Of a DNA stretch of 64,000 bases, positions 8,498 to 17,460 are shown one piece after another. The position numbers and the translations under genes were made by a program. Numbering within the stretch: the stretch's first letter is position 1; each line of letters begins with the position of its first letter. The notes under the pieces were generated by a model. It was not told where the DNA came from, made no database searches, and was given only the letters and a program-made list of their open reading frames with translations. The stretch covers positions 1,798,001 through 1,862,000 of the forward strand of contig NZ_CP031124.1 in the NCBI RefSeq assembly GCF_003339525.1, in the 5' to 3' direction. The DNA comes from Ephemeroptericola cinctiostellae (GTDB lineage: Bacteria > Pseudomonadota > Gammaproteobacteria > Burkholderiales > Burkholderiaceae).

Positions 8498-9583
8498 TTA
8501 TTTATTGCCCCAGCATGCGCCCAGACCGAAGGCGGAGTCTTTGCTGGTCACACCATTGACAGGCGCGTGGGCAATCAACTCAACACCAGTGTCGGTGTAA
8601 CCCGATACTTTTTTACCTGTTTTAGCGTACTCAACACCCGCAGCAACGCCCATTGCAGCCATTTTCAAAGGATATTGCTGTGAAGTTGCAGCGATTTTGC
8701 CATCGGCCACATCTTTCACGCCAGCGCAACCACCATCCACTGAAACGATGACCACATTTTTCTCTTTACCAGCCGCTTGCAATGCTTTGTATGCACCAGC
8801 AGCCGCAGGTTCATTGATGGTGTACACGAGATTGATGTCAGGATTTTTTTGTAAGCAATTTTCCATCGCTGTTTGGCCTTTGGCTTGATCACCAAAGCTG
8901 TCCGCCATACACACCACTTCTGGTGTTTTAGCCAAATCATTTGATTTTGCATCCAATGATTTCAAACCAAAGCCAGCCAAGAAACCATTGTGGCGTTGCG
9001 CGCCGACCGGGTGACCAGGGAATAAATCCAAAGTGGCGATTTTAGCTGGTTTGCCATTGACGGCTGCTTTTGCATATTGACCAATCAACTCACCTGCTTT
9101 GTAGTTGTTTGTTGCAAATAAACCATCAACCGCTTCAGCTGGATCGGTTGGGCTGTCCAATGCAATCACCATCACGCCAGCATCTTGTGCTTTTTTGATG
9201 GCGGGGACGATGGCTTTTGAATCACTTGGCGTGATCAAAATGGTTTTCGCACCCGCTGCAATCATGTTTTCCATTGCGGTGACTTGACCGGCATTGTCGC
9301 CATCGGCTTTACCCGCAGCAGTCAATAATTTCGCACCTTGTTTCTTGGCTTCCTCTTCCGCGCCCTCTTTCATTTTGATGAAGAAAGGGTTGGTTTCAGT
9401 TTTTGTGATCAAACCAATGACCACTTCTTTACCTGCATCGGCTTTTGGCGCTTCAGCAGCTTTAGGTGCATCTGCTGGTTTCGCAGGTTCAGCAGGCTTT
9501 TGGCAGGCGGCTAAAGAAAAGGCCATGATGGCGGCGGCACAAGAAGCCAATGCAAATTTTGGGGTGATGTTTTGAATCTTCAT
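8498..9583 (-). CDS. frcB: sugar-binding lipoprotein of ABC transporter (FrcB-like)
   Basis: The 361-residue protein is a type I periplasmic binding protein. It begins with a signal peptide ending in the lipobox LAAC (Cys about residue 27), then a low-complexity Pro/Ala/Lys linker (about 28-50), then the sugar-binding fold from VVIGLITKTETNPFF onward. The motif NAGQVTAMENMI and a C-terminal VEYAKTGKKV are typical of the ribose/fructose-binding group. The lipobox implies anchoring to a membrane rather than free periplasmic location. It is the first gene of the importer operon, with AGGAG before its ATG, and its promoter overlaps LacI-type operators. Confidence 0.87.
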   Translation of the reverse strand: MKIQNITPKFALASCAAAIMAFSLAACQKPAEPAKPADAPKAAEAPKADAGKEVVIGLITKTETNPFFIKMKEGAEEEAKKQGAKLLTAAGKADGDNAGQVTAMENMIAAGAKTILITPSDSKAIVPAIKKAQDAGVMVIALDSPTDPAEAVDGLFATNNYKAGELIGQYAKAAVNGKPAKIATLDLFPGHPVGAQRHNGFLAGFGLKSLDAKSNDLAKTPEVVCMADSFGDQAKGQTAMENCLQKNPDINLVYTINEPAAAGAYKALQAAGKEKNVVIVSVDGGCAGVKDVADGKIAATSQQYPLKMAAMGVAAGVEYAKTGKKVSGYTDTGVELIAHAPVNGVTSKDSAFGLGACWGNK

Positions 9584-9698
9584 TGCTGTCTCCTAAAAGG
9601 ATATTGTTGGATGATTTGTTGCGTCATTGATTAATAAATCTGCGTTTACCTTAAAAGTGTGTCAAGCAAAATAGGTTCGCTGCAACTCACTTGAAACG

Positions 9699-9727
9699 AT
9701 TATTGCATAATTTTTTTAAATGCGCAA
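9699..9727 (-). promoter_or_regulatory. probable promoter of the sugar ABC operon
   Basis: On the minus strand TTGCGC (9722-9727) and AATAAT (9699-9704) are separated by exactly 17 bp. The -35 element lies inside the LacI-type palindrome, so repressor binding would block polymerase. Confidence 0.55.
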
Positions 9728-9767
9728 GCGTTTGCGCAAACGCTTGCTAAAAAAAGAAAACGTTTGC
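9724..9767. promoter_or_regulatory. cluster of three LacI-family operator-like sites
   Basis: A perfect 24-bp palindrome at 9724-9747 consists of two abutting 12-mers, GCAAGCGTTTGC and GCAAACGCTTGC. Each has the CG-centred form typical of LacI-family operators. A third, GAAAACGTTTGC, lies at 9756-9767. Centres are 12 and 20 bp apart. The cluster is in the divergent region between the importer operon and the mutarotase-repressor pair, so the LacI-type protein at 10342-11346 is the likely ligand-controlled repressor of both. Confidence 0.75.
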
Positions 9768-9885
9768 TATTCCATAAATGATGTGAAAAAATGCTATCAT
9801 CTCAACAGACCATCATCACGGTAAATTGACGAAATCACATCATGCAAGGCGTTGTATTTTATTTATTCAGACAAAAGGAATCATC

Positions 9886-10332
9886 ATGCTTAAAGGTATT
9901 GACCCATTATTAACAGCAGACGTACTTAAAATTCTGTGCGAAATGGGGCATGGGGATGAAGTGGTGGTGGTGGACGCGAATTTCACTGCGGCCAGTCTGG
10001 GTGCTGGCAAACCTGTCCTACATCTGTCTGGTGCCGATTTAGGGCGTGCCTGCCAGGCGGTTTTATCTGTATTTCCACTTGATGCCGATGTGAATCAACC
10101 CGTCGCTTACATGAAAGTCAGCCACACAGATGTGGGTTATATTTCAGCAGTACAAGAAAATGTGGTAAATTTAGTGGTTAAAACAGGCGGCACAACTGAA
10201 CAATGTGAAGCTGTTGAACGTTTTGCGTTTTACGAACGAGTTAAAACAGCCTACGCCATCATACAAACCAGTGAAATGCAACCTTATGCGAATTTTATAT
10301 TCAAAAAAGGTGTCATCTCCTTATCAGAATAA
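9886..10332 (+). CDS. RbsD/FucU family sugar mutarotase
   Basis: The 148-residue protein starts MLKGIDPLLTADVLKILCEMGHGDE, matching the RbsD/FucU fold with its conserved GHGDE and the ANF segment that follows. The family interconverts anomers of ribose or fucose so that the usable form is available for phosphorylation. This protein looks closer to FucU than to RbsD (no early HGD-L pattern), but the sugar is not certain. The ATG at 9886 has AAGGA upstream; an upstream extension to 9826 has no support. The LacI-family gene follows after 9 bp and the importer is divergent, so all five genes probably serve one sugar. Confidence 0.85.
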   Translation: MLKGIDPLLTADVLKILCEMGHGDEVVVVDANFTAASLGAGKPVLHLSGADLGRACQAVLSVFPLDADVNQPVAYMKVSHTDVGYISAVQENVVNLVVKTGGTTEQCEAVERFAFYERVKTAYAIIQTSEMQPYANFIFKKGVISLSE

Positions 10333-10341
10333 GAGACACAC

Positions 10342-11346
10342 GTGGCCACCATCGTTGACGTCGCACGCGCGGCAAAAGTATCCACCTCCACCGTTTCACA
10401 TGTCATAAACGGCACCCGCCACGTTCATCCAAAAACTGCAAAAGCAGTGCACGATGCCATTGATGTTTTAGGATACATTCCCAACAGCCTTGCCCGTGCA
10501 CTCGCAGGTGCATCGTATCAAACCATTGGTGTCGCGATTTCCGCACTGAACAACCATTATTTCCATGAAACCTTGCATTGGCTGGATAAGGAATGCACTG
10601 AGCATGGGGTGATGATGATTTATGCCGACCACCACGATGAAGCAGACCGTGAATTGCATGTCATCCAAGCGCTACACCAGCGTCGCGTCGATGGCATTTT
10701 ATTGGCTTCTGCGGGCACCAGTGAAGCCACTTTAGATTACTTAAAAAAACACCGCATCCCAACCGTATTAATTGATCGATTGAGCACTCAAGAATTCGAT
10801 CAAGTGGGCGTTGAAAACACCCAAGCCACCCAAGCCATGACCGAACATTTAATTGAACATGGTCACCGCAACATCGCTTATCTGATTGGGAAGCCTCACA
10901 TTTCAACAACCGATGAACGTTTGGCTGGCTTTTACGCAGCCCATAAAAAACACGATCTAAAAGTCAATGCCAATTACCTGATTTGCGGTGAGTCGAACAG
11001 CGTGGTTGCGCGTCAAGTCACCGAACATTTATTATCAATGAATCCACGCCCATCGGTGATCTTTTCATCAAATAATTTGATGACGATTGGCGTCATGCAA
11101 GCATTGCGTGCCGCACACATTCAAGTCCCTGAAGAAATGGCCTTGGCAGGGTTTGATGATTTTGACTGGGCTGACTTATTTGAACCGCGCTTATCTTTGA
11201 TTGCTCAGCCGATTGAACAAATTGGTGTGAAAGCGGTTCAATTGTTGCTCGAACGCATTAAACATCCTGACGCGCCCTATCAAACCATCCAAATTGCACC
11301 CGAAATAAAAATCCGTCATTCGTGCGGTTGCAACGAAAATAATTGA
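10342..11346 (+). CDS. LacI-family transcriptional regulator
   Basis: The 334-residue protein starts at GTG 10342. The helix-turn-helix is at residues 2-22 (TIVDVARAAKVSTSTVSHVIN), followed by the hinge helix SLARALAG and a periplasmic-binding-protein-like effector domain. The AGFDDFDWADLF stretch near 270 and IAQPIEQIG are family hallmarks. It should repress its own operon and the divergent importer through the operator cluster at 9724-9767, with the imported sugar or its phosphate as likely inducer. The C-terminus has an unusual CGCNENN tail. Confidence 0.92.
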   Translation: MATIVDVARAAKVSTSTVSHVINGTRHVHPKTAKAVHDAIDVLGYIPNSLARALAGASYQTIGVAISALNNHYFHETLHWLDKECTEHGVMMIYADHHDEADRELHVIQALHQRRVDGILLASAGTSEATLDYLKKHRIPTVLIDRLSTQEFDQVGVENTQATQAMTEHLIEHGHRNIAYLIGKPHISTTDERLAGFYAAHKKHDLKVNANYLICGESNSVVARQVTEHLLSMNPRPSVIFSSNNLMTIGVMQALRAAHIQVPEEMALAGFDDFDWADLFEPRLSLIAQPIEQIGVKAVQLLLERIKHPDAPYQTIQIAPEIKIRHSCGCNENN

Positions 11347-11558
11347 CATCAATTATTTGACAAGGCTTTGCGAGCAAAAGCACTGCACCATTTACTCAAC
11401 AAAGCACCTCCAATCACACAGTAAACCATTGATTATTAACAACAATTGTTGCAAATCAACCACAACAATAGCCCTTTCTTTTTGATTTTTTCTGCTATGA
11501 TCTGCACTCATGCAAAAAAGCATGAACGTTCATACCAATAAAAACAAGGAGATAAAAG

Positions 11559-13568
11559 ATGGGCATGTTTGATTACAAAGATTACAGCAGCAGCGAATCC
11601 GTAGAGCTTTTGGAAACGTCGTATCGATTGGCAACATATGCCAACATCAATGGATTTCTAGGCATTGAGCAATCAGGGGCAATCGTACAAAGTATCGCCG
11701 ACACACTGCTCAGTCCTGGTCTGTACCCCAACACAGTGAACAGCAGTTTGCCCTCAGGTTGGCGAGAACTGACCCCAGCAGAGCTGTCTTTGCCCGACAG
11801 CGCCTTGGATGCGACGGGGCATTACATCATCGAAAGCCCACTTTTAGGCAGTGTTCCAACAGGCGAGCAGGCCAAGTTGCTTGGTGAATATGATGCGCAA
11901 GGCAAACTCACCCGAGTTGCCATCAGCTACACAGGCACAAACTCAATGGTCGATGTGCCCGACTACCTCCAATTGAACAGCGGTGAAATGGCGCCCAAGC
12001 TGGAGCCCTTATTAAACGCCCTTAAAGCATTTACACTAAAAAATGGTTTAACTGCAGAAGATGTCATCGTGACCGGTTACAGTTTGGGGGGCGGCATTGC
12101 CAACTTGACCGCTGAATATCGCGAAACCTTGTCGGGTGGTTTTTTTAAAAATGCCAACTTCATTGGTATTGAATCCCCTTTGATTTATGACGATGCATCC
12201 GTGATTTTAAATTATGGTTACGAAAACGATGTGGTGCATCGCGCCGCTGGCAGCAGCGACAGCATTTTGACCGCCTTAACAGAGGCAAATCTTGGCTTGG
12301 TCAATCCCGACAAAAACTACAGCAGCAGCATCGACAACACCGTTCTATTCGATGACATGTACGCCTCAGCATTGTGGTCATTGCCTTTTTCTTTCTCTTT
12401 GTTGAACATCCCTGTGTCATGGTATGCCCACATTGATGGCGTTTTCACCGATGCTTATGCACGCATTGCAGACAACCCTTTTTATAATTTAATGGAAAAA
12501 GACAGTGCCACTGTTGTCGCCAATCTGTCTGCACTCACCCGAGGCAACACATGGGTAGGAGACAAAAGCGCTTCAACCTCCAGCCATTACGGTGCGCCAT
12601 CCTTCATCATCGGGTCAAAGTATGATGATTTACTGCAAGGCGGCAGCAGCAATGATTACATTTATGGCGGTGATGGCGACGATAAAATCCGCACGGGTAC
12701 AGGCACTGATCATGTGGATGGTGGCAATGGAAACAATGAATTACAGCTTGCAGGCACAGCTTCAGATTGGACCGTTTATCGTTTGTCAGATGGGAGCGTG
12801 TTCATGGATGCCAAAGACAAATCAAACTTTGTAGAAGCCGACCACATCCAAAACATCTCTTTTGAAAATGATTTGCTTTCTCAATACAATCCTTATGCCG
12901 TTGGCAATGGCGCTTTAATTGATCGACGGTACAGCCCTATTTTTTGGTATATGAATAAAAACATCGCCTATCAAAGTTCGATTGAAGGCAGCAATGCCAA
13001 TGACAACCTTACTGGTCGAATCGTATTTGGTCAGACGGGTCACGATCGGTTGATGGCGACAAGCAATCCCAGTCTATTGCATGGCGGTGAAGGCAATGAC
13101 ACATTATTGGGCTATCTCGCCAATGATCGATTGTACGGCGGTGAAGGCAAAGATGTCCTTGTTGGCGGCAAAGGGAATGATTATTTGAATGGCGGCGTGG
13201 ATCAGGATTTTTACCAATTTGCCCGAGGCGATGGTCAGGACCACATTGCCGAATCCAGTGGTTCGGACACATTGGCATTCAGCAACAATGTCAATGCCAA
13301 TCAATTGTGGTTTACTAAAACAGGCAATCATTTGCTCATCAGTGTCATCGGCAGCACAGACCAAGTGGTCATCGACGATTGGTACAGCAATTCAAATTTC
13401 CAAGTTGAAACCATACAATCATCCGACGGCAAGACATTGAGCAGCAATAAAATTGATGCTTTGGTCAACGCCATGTCAGCCTTCAGCCCCCCTGCTGCGG
13501 GTCAAACCAGTTTACCAACAAGCTATCAAACAGCATTGAACCCCACCATTGCAGCCAATTGGGTTTGA
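11559..13568 (+). CDS. secreted RTX lipase (family I.3 lipase-like)
   Basis: The 669-residue protein has no Sec signal. Its N-terminal alpha/beta-hydrolase half contains the nucleophile elbow GYSLGG (Ser about 175), GYENDVVHR (probable catalytic Asp about 224) and SWYAHIDG (candidate His about 291), the order of family I.3 lipases. Two blocks of calcium-binding RTX nonapeptides follow, near 360-395 (YGGDGDDKI type) and 510-550 (HGGEGNDTL, YGGEGKDVL, GGKGNDYL). This design is exported through a type I secretion system, which is not encoded in the window. The C-terminus ends ...TIAANWV rather than the common hydrophobic DxxV-type tail. AAGGAG precedes the ATG. It stands alone and could also be a phospholipase or polyesterase. 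Confidence 0.85.
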   Translation: MGMFDYKDYSSSESVELLETSYRLATYANINGFLGIEQSGAIVQSIADTLLSPGLYPNTVNSSLPSGWRELTPAELSLPDSALDATGHYIIESPLLGSVPTGEQAKLLGEYDAQGKLTRVAISYTGTNSMVDVPDYLQLNSGEMAPKLEPLLNALKAFTLKNGLTAEDVIVTGYSLGGGIANLTAEYRETLSGGFFKNANFIGIESPLIYDDASVILNYGYENDVVHRAAGSSDSILTALTEANLGLVNPDKNYSSSIDNTVLFDDMYASALWSLPFSFSLLNIPVSWYAHIDGVFTDAYARIADNPFYNLMEKDSATVVANLSALTRGNTWVGDKSASTSSHYGAPSFIIGSKYDDLLQGGSSNDYIYGGDGDDKIRTGTGTDHVDGGNGNNELQLAGTASDWTVYRLSDGSVFMDAKDKSNFVEADHIQNISFENDLLSQYNPYAVGNGALIDRRYSPIFWYMNKNIAYQSSIEGSNANDNLTGRIVFGQTGHDRLMATSNPSLLHGGEGNDTLLGYLANDRLYGGEGKDVLVGGKGNDYLNGGVDQDFYQFARGDGQDHIAESSGSDTLAFSNNVNANQLWFTKTGNHLLISVIGSTDQVVIDDWYSNSNFQVETIQSSDGKTLSSNKIDALVNAMSAFSPPAAGQTSLPTSYQTALNPTIAANWV

Positions 13569-13877
13569 TACAACCCAAATTCAATCGCCCCCTAACCTCT
13601 GCACTTGATGGTGTCAAGGTTAGGCGGCGCCATCACTTGCATGTTTAGCCAATCTTTGCATTGAGTTTTTATTCACTGTAAATTATTTAACAACATGTAT
13701 TTTCAAATAAAATAAAACAAAATCAATAAGTTAAAAGCTATTCTTAAAGCTTCATCAACTTCACTTTATTTGTGAAACACGCTGTTTTATGCTTTAATGT
13801 ATTTTTACAAAGCTGAACCCTTCACAACAAAACCAATTTGAGTTTTTATTCCGTTCAGTTGCACACAGGAGACAACC
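13569..13877. other. intergenic region with a hairpin, no gene seen
   Basis: CCTAACCT (13591-13598) pairs with AGGTTAGG (13617-13624) shortly after the lipase stop. No T-run follows, so it is only a possible terminator. The rest is AT-rich and should hold the promoter of the GAF regulator; no convincing -35/-10 pair was chosen. Confidence 0.4.
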
Positions 13878-15077
13878 ATGCGTGCCAATACCCAGCTGCG
13901 CGACCATCGGCTCAAAACCGAGCGCGAATGGCAGCAATTTGTACGTGATAAATCGATGTCCAGCGAATCCTCATGGCTGCAACAATCATGGGGGACATCA
14001 GCCTCCAACATCACGCTGGAGCAGACCTGCGCCCCGATGGATGACCCTGAATCGGTACGGCGGCAATTTCTTGCGACTGAACTGTACCAAGTCGCAAAAC
14101 CGTTGCTGGATGAATTGGTCTATGCGGTAACGGACTCGGGTTTCGCTGTTGGATTCAGCGACCCAAGCGCCACATTACAGTGGACTGCCGCCAATCGTGT
14201 GATGCAAAAACGTGTTGAAAAAGCACATTTTTTGCCTTCGGCGCATTGGGATGAAGCCAGTATGGGCACCAATGCCGTGGGCTTGGCGGCTCGCATGGTC
14301 AAGCCCTTTGCGATTTTCTCAGCACAACATTATGTCCCAAGCTTACATGAATGGGTGTGCTATGCCGCGCCAATTGTTCACGGCCCATCGGGTCACGTGG
14401 CAGGTGTCTTGGACATCAGTGCACCGTGGCAAAACTCAACCCCTATGGCACTCGCCACAGTGAGCCACTATGCGCAACAAATTTCTCAGTTGTGGTCAAC
14501 CATTCAGCTCAAACCCAGCTTTTATTTAAACCTCTGTGGCTGCTCTCATGGTCAATGGTTGGGCAGAACGGGGCTGCCTCGACGCTTACAAGAAATTTTT
14601 CTGACCTTGGCTTTACACCCTGAGGGCTTGAGTTTAGAAGCCTTGCATGCACACGTGTATGGTGACGAGCCAGTGTCTGTGTCAACCTTGAAATCTGAAA
14701 TTTCTCACCTGCGACAACACCTAGGGGATATTTTACAAGCACGCCCTTATCGCTTGGCGCTGGCTTTACAAGTTCTGCCCACCGATGCCCATTTGGTTGA
14801 ACAGTATGTGCTTGCAGGCCAATTCAGCGATGCCCTCAATTTATACCAACGGCCCGTATTACCCAACTCTCAGGCTCCTGCTGTGGTTGAATATCGAAAC
14901 TATTTGCATCAATTGGTGATTCGTTCTTTGGTGGCCAGCAACAACATTGATGCGTTATGGCAATTCACCGTGATGCACGAAGCAGAATACGATGTGCTGC
15001 TGCGCTTAGAGCAACTTTTGCCTGACAGCGATGGCCGCCGCTCAGCCGTTGAAGCAAAACTTGCCCAGTTGGAATAA
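13878..15077 (+). CDS. GAF-domain transcriptional regulator of aldehyde dehydrogenase (putative)
   Basis: The 399-residue protein has a GAF domain at about 70-210 of the type found at the N-terminus of AcoR-like activators (DEASMGTNAVGLAARMVKPFAIFSAQHYVPSLHEWVCYAAPI, then VAGVLDIS). The AAA+ sigma-54 domain and Fis helix-turn-helix of AcoR are absent. Instead, residues about 235-290 look like a winged-helix domain (LPRRLQEIFLTLALHPEGLSLEALHAHVYG, VSTLKSEISHLRQ), followed by a helical tail. It precedes the aldehyde dehydrogenase gene in the same direction, so control of that gene by an aldehyde, alcohol or acetoin-type signal is inferred. GGAG precedes the ATG. Confidence 0.75.
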   Translation: MRANTQLRDHRLKTEREWQQFVRDKSMSSESSWLQQSWGTSASNITLEQTCAPMDDPESVRRQFLATELYQVAKPLLDELVYAVTDSGFAVGFSDPSATLQWTAANRVMQKRVEKAHFLPSAHWDEASMGTNAVGLAARMVKPFAIFSAQHYVPSLHEWVCYAAPIVHGPSGHVAGVLDISAPWQNSTPMALATVSHYAQQISQLWSTIQLKPSFYLNLCGCSHGQWLGRTGLPRRLQEIFLTLALHPEGLSLEALHAHVYGDEPVSVSTLKSEISHLRQHLGDILQARPYRLALALQVLPTDAHLVEQYVLAGQFSDALNLYQRPVLPNSQAPAVVEYRNYLHQLVIRSLVASNNIDALWQFTVMHEAEYDVLLRLEQLLPDSDGRRSAVEAKLAQLE

Positions 15078-15389
15078 TTGCCCCCATAAAAACAGGGATA
15101 CACCGAAACATGGTTGGTGAACAATGGACATCCCCAGGCAACGACCTGAAACACCCCTGAGTGGTGAAAAGGGTTTCTGAAGTCGAACAATGACAACATG
15201 CGACTGCCTCGACCATATTTAGCCTAAAAATCTTTTTTGGGATTAATGATTGCAACAAGGCATCAAAGGTCTTCGTAAAAAAACTCACCCCCCTCGCCGT
15301 TCAACCTATTTTCAACCTTCTGTGTGACATGATGCGTCTCAAGCGAAACACAACCCTTCGCTTAACCTTATACAATAACGGAGACCATC
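15078..15389. other. regulatory region upstream of aldehyde dehydrogenase gene
   Basis: No coding sequence is seen. An inverted repeat AAGCGAA-N9-TTCGCTT lies at 15341-15363, 27 bases before the exaC-type start codon. It could be an operator for the GAF regulator or a 5'-UTR hairpin. A second structure-prone stretch (ACACCCCTGAGTGGTG) occurs around 15151-15166. Confidence 0.4.
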
Positions 15390-16910
15390 ATGATTTATGC
15401 AAACCCAAATACCCCAGGTGCTTTAATTGATTTCAAAGCGAAATATGACAATTTCATTGGCGGCCAATGGGTCGCACCAGTAGACGGTCAGTATTTTGAA
15501 AACATCACACCTGTGACGGGTCAAGTGTTTTGCCAAGTGGCACGCTCAACGTCAAAAGACATCAATTTGGCACTGGATGCCGCTCACAAAGCGAAAGATG
15601 CTTGGGGCAAAACCTCAGTCACTGAACGCTCAAACATCCTCAACAAAATCGCTGACCGCATCGAAGCCAACCTTGAGAAAATCGCAGTGGCCGAAACATG
15701 GGACAACGGTAAAGCCGTTCGTGAAACACTGGCTGCTGACATTCCATTGACGATCGATCATTTCCGTTATTTCGCCTCAGCCATTCGCGCACAAGAAGGC
15801 TCATCCAGCCAAATCGACAACGACACTGTCGCTTATCATTTCCACGAGCCACTCGGTGTTGTGGGTCAAATCATTCCTTGGAACTTCCCCATCCTGATGG
15901 CCGCCTGGAAACTGGCACCCGCACTCGCAGCGGGCAACTGCATCGTCATGAAACCCGCAGAGCAAACCCCTGTCAGCTTATTGGTTGTAATGGAAATCAT
16001 TGCGGATTTACTGCCTGCTGGGGTATTGAACATTGTCAACGGCTTTGGCGTCGAAGCGGGCGCACCACTGGCTTCAAGCCCACGCATCGCAAAAATTGCA
16101 TTCACTGGCGAAACCACGACTGGCCGCCTCATCATGCAATATGCGACCCAAAACATCATTCCCGTCACTTTGGAACTTGGTGGTAAGAGCCCTAATATTT
16201 TTATGGCTGACGTTGCCCGCGAAGACGACGCATTTTTTGACAAAGCGGTTGAAGGTTTTGTGTTATTCGCCCTCAATCAAGGTGAAGTCTGCACCTGCCC
16301 AAGCCGTGCGTTGATTCACGAATCGATTTACGATCAATTCATCGAACGCGCCATCGCCCGCACCAACGCCATCAAGGTTGGCAACCCATTGGATACAGAA
16401 ACCATGATGGGTGCGCAAGCATCAAATGATCAACTTGAGAAAATTTTGTCCTACATGGACATCGGTCAAGCGGAAGGCGCACAGCTGCTTGCAGGTGGTG
16501 GACGCAACACATTGGAAGGCGATTTGTCTGGCGGTTATTACGTTAAACCGACCATTTTCAAAGGCCATAACAAAATGCGCATTTTCCAAGAAGAAATTTT
16601 TGGCCCCGTCGTCAGCGTGACCACATTCAAAGACAATGAAGAAGCCTTATCGATTGCCAATGACAGCATGTTTGGTCTCGGCGCAGGCATTTGGACACGT
16701 GATGCCAACACTTCTTATCGCTTTGGTCGCGGCATTCAAGCGGGTCGAGTGTGGACAAACTGCTACCACCTCTACCCTGCCCACTCGGCATTTGGTGGCT
16801 ACAAGCAAAGTGGCATCGGTCGTGAAAACCACTTGATGATGCTCGACCATTATCAACAAACCAAAAACATGCTGGTCAGCTACAACCCAAACAAAATGGG
16901 CTTTTTCTAA
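15390..16910 (+). CDS. exaC: NAD-dependent acetaldehyde-type aldehyde dehydrogenase
   Basis: The 506-residue enzyme belongs to the ExaC/AcoD/AldB group, which oxidises acetaldehyde and similar short aldehydes to the acid. Visible catalytic features are the NAD-binding PWNFP (about 168), the general base Glu in LELGGKSPN (about 266) and the nucleophilic Cys in [11 protein letters not shown] (about 305). The Cys-Thr-Cys at the active site is the group hallmark. IFGPVVSV and the C-terminal [15 protein letters not shown] also match. GGAG precedes the start. A GAF regulator lies upstream and a DUF779 gene downstream; that trio is a recurrent alcohol/aldehyde-responsive unit. Confidence 0.92.
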   Translation: MIYANPNTPGALIDFKAKYDNFIGGQWVAPVDGQYFENITPVTGQVFCQVARSTSKDINLALDAAHKAKDAWGKTSVTERSNILNKIADRIEANLEKIAVAETWDNGKAVRETLAADIPLTIDHFRYFASAIRAQEGSSSQIDNDTVAYHFHEPLGVVGQIIPWNFPILMAAWKLAPALAAGNCIVMKPAEQTPVSLLVVMEIIADLLPAGVLNIVNGFGVEAGAPLASSPRIAKIAFTGETTTGRLIMQYATQNIIPVTLELGGKSPNIFMADVAREDDAFFDKAVEGFVLFALNQGEVCTCPSRALIHESIYDQFIERAIARTNAIKVGNPLDTETMMGAQASNDQLEKILSYMDIGQAEGAQLLAGGGRNTLEGDLSGGYYVKPTIFKGHNKMRIFQEEIFGPVVSVTTFKDNEEALSIANDSMFGLGAGIWTRDANTSYRFGRGIQAGRVWTNCYHLYPAHSAFGGYKQSGIGRENHLMMLDHYQQTKNMLVSYNPNKMGFF

Positions 16911-16947
16911 GACATTTGAGGTAAATCGTTCATAAAAATGTGTGCTT

Positions 16948-16991
16948 TCCCTTTACCGGATGATACCTATCATTCAGTAAAGGGATTTTTT
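16948..16991 (+). terminator. hairpin with T-run between exaC and DUF779 gene
   Basis: TCCCTTTAC (16948-16956) pairs with GTAAAGGGA (16977-16985), with an inner GAT/ATC stem, followed by six Ts. It looks like a terminator; expression of the DUF779 gene would then need read-through or its own promoter. Confidence 0.75.
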
Positions 16992-17008
16992 CAAAAAAGG
17001 AGAAGACC

Positions 17009-17404
17009 ATGAACCGTGTAGACATCACAGCAGATGCCAACAAATGGATTCAATCGCTGTCCGAAAAAAATGGGCCTCTGATGTTCCACCAATCAGGCGG
17101 TTGTTGCGATGGCAGCAGCCCAATGTGTTATCCCAAAGGTGCTTTTTTGGTGGGCAGTTCAGATGTTTACTTGGGAGATGTTGCAGGCACACCTTTTTTT
17201 ATGAGCGAATCACAGTTTAGGTATTGGCAACACACCCATTTGACGCTCGACATTGTACCTGGGCGCGGCAGCGGGTTTAGTTTGGAAGCGCCATTTGGCG
17301 TGCGATTTCTGATTCGCTCACGACTTTTCTCAGATGAGGAATGGGCTCAGATCACCCCCACGGTAGCTGGTGATCAGTGGTTGGCTGGAGAGCAACGACC
17401 TTGA
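17009..17404 (+). CDS. DUF779 family protein
   Basis: The 131-residue protein contains the DUF779 core MFHQSGGCCDGSSPMCYP (residues 26-43), with a Cys-Cys pair and a third Cys that suggest metal or thiol chemistry. It ends near RGSGFSLEAPFGVRFLIRSRLF. The family is routinely found beside acetaldehyde dehydrogenases, as here, and is described as an aldehyde-dehydrogenase-associated protein with no proven activity. GGAG precedes the ATG. A terminator follows. Confidence 0.85.
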   Translation: MNRVDITADANKWIQSLSEKNGPLMFHQSGGCCDGSSPMCYPKGAFLVGSSDVYLGDVAGTPFFMSESQFRYWQHTHLTLDIVPGRGSGFSLEAPFGVRFLIRSRLFSDEEWAQITPTVAGDQWLAGEQRP

Positions 17405-17413
17405 TAACAATGC

Positions 17414-17447
17414 AAAAGCCTTATACACAGAGTACAAGGCTTTTTTT
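17414..17447. terminator. terminator after DUF779 gene
   Basis: AAAAGCCTT (17414-17422) pairs with AAGGCTTTT (17436-17444) and is followed by Ts. It lies just before the convergent small ORF and could serve both strands. Confidence 0.85.
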
Positions 17448-17460
17448 ATTGGGTTCCAAC

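Noticed and set aside
15341..15376. Promoter with TACAAT as -10 directly before exaC
   Set aside because: Transcription would start inside the ribosome site, leaving no room for initiation; only the inverted repeat is kept as an observation.
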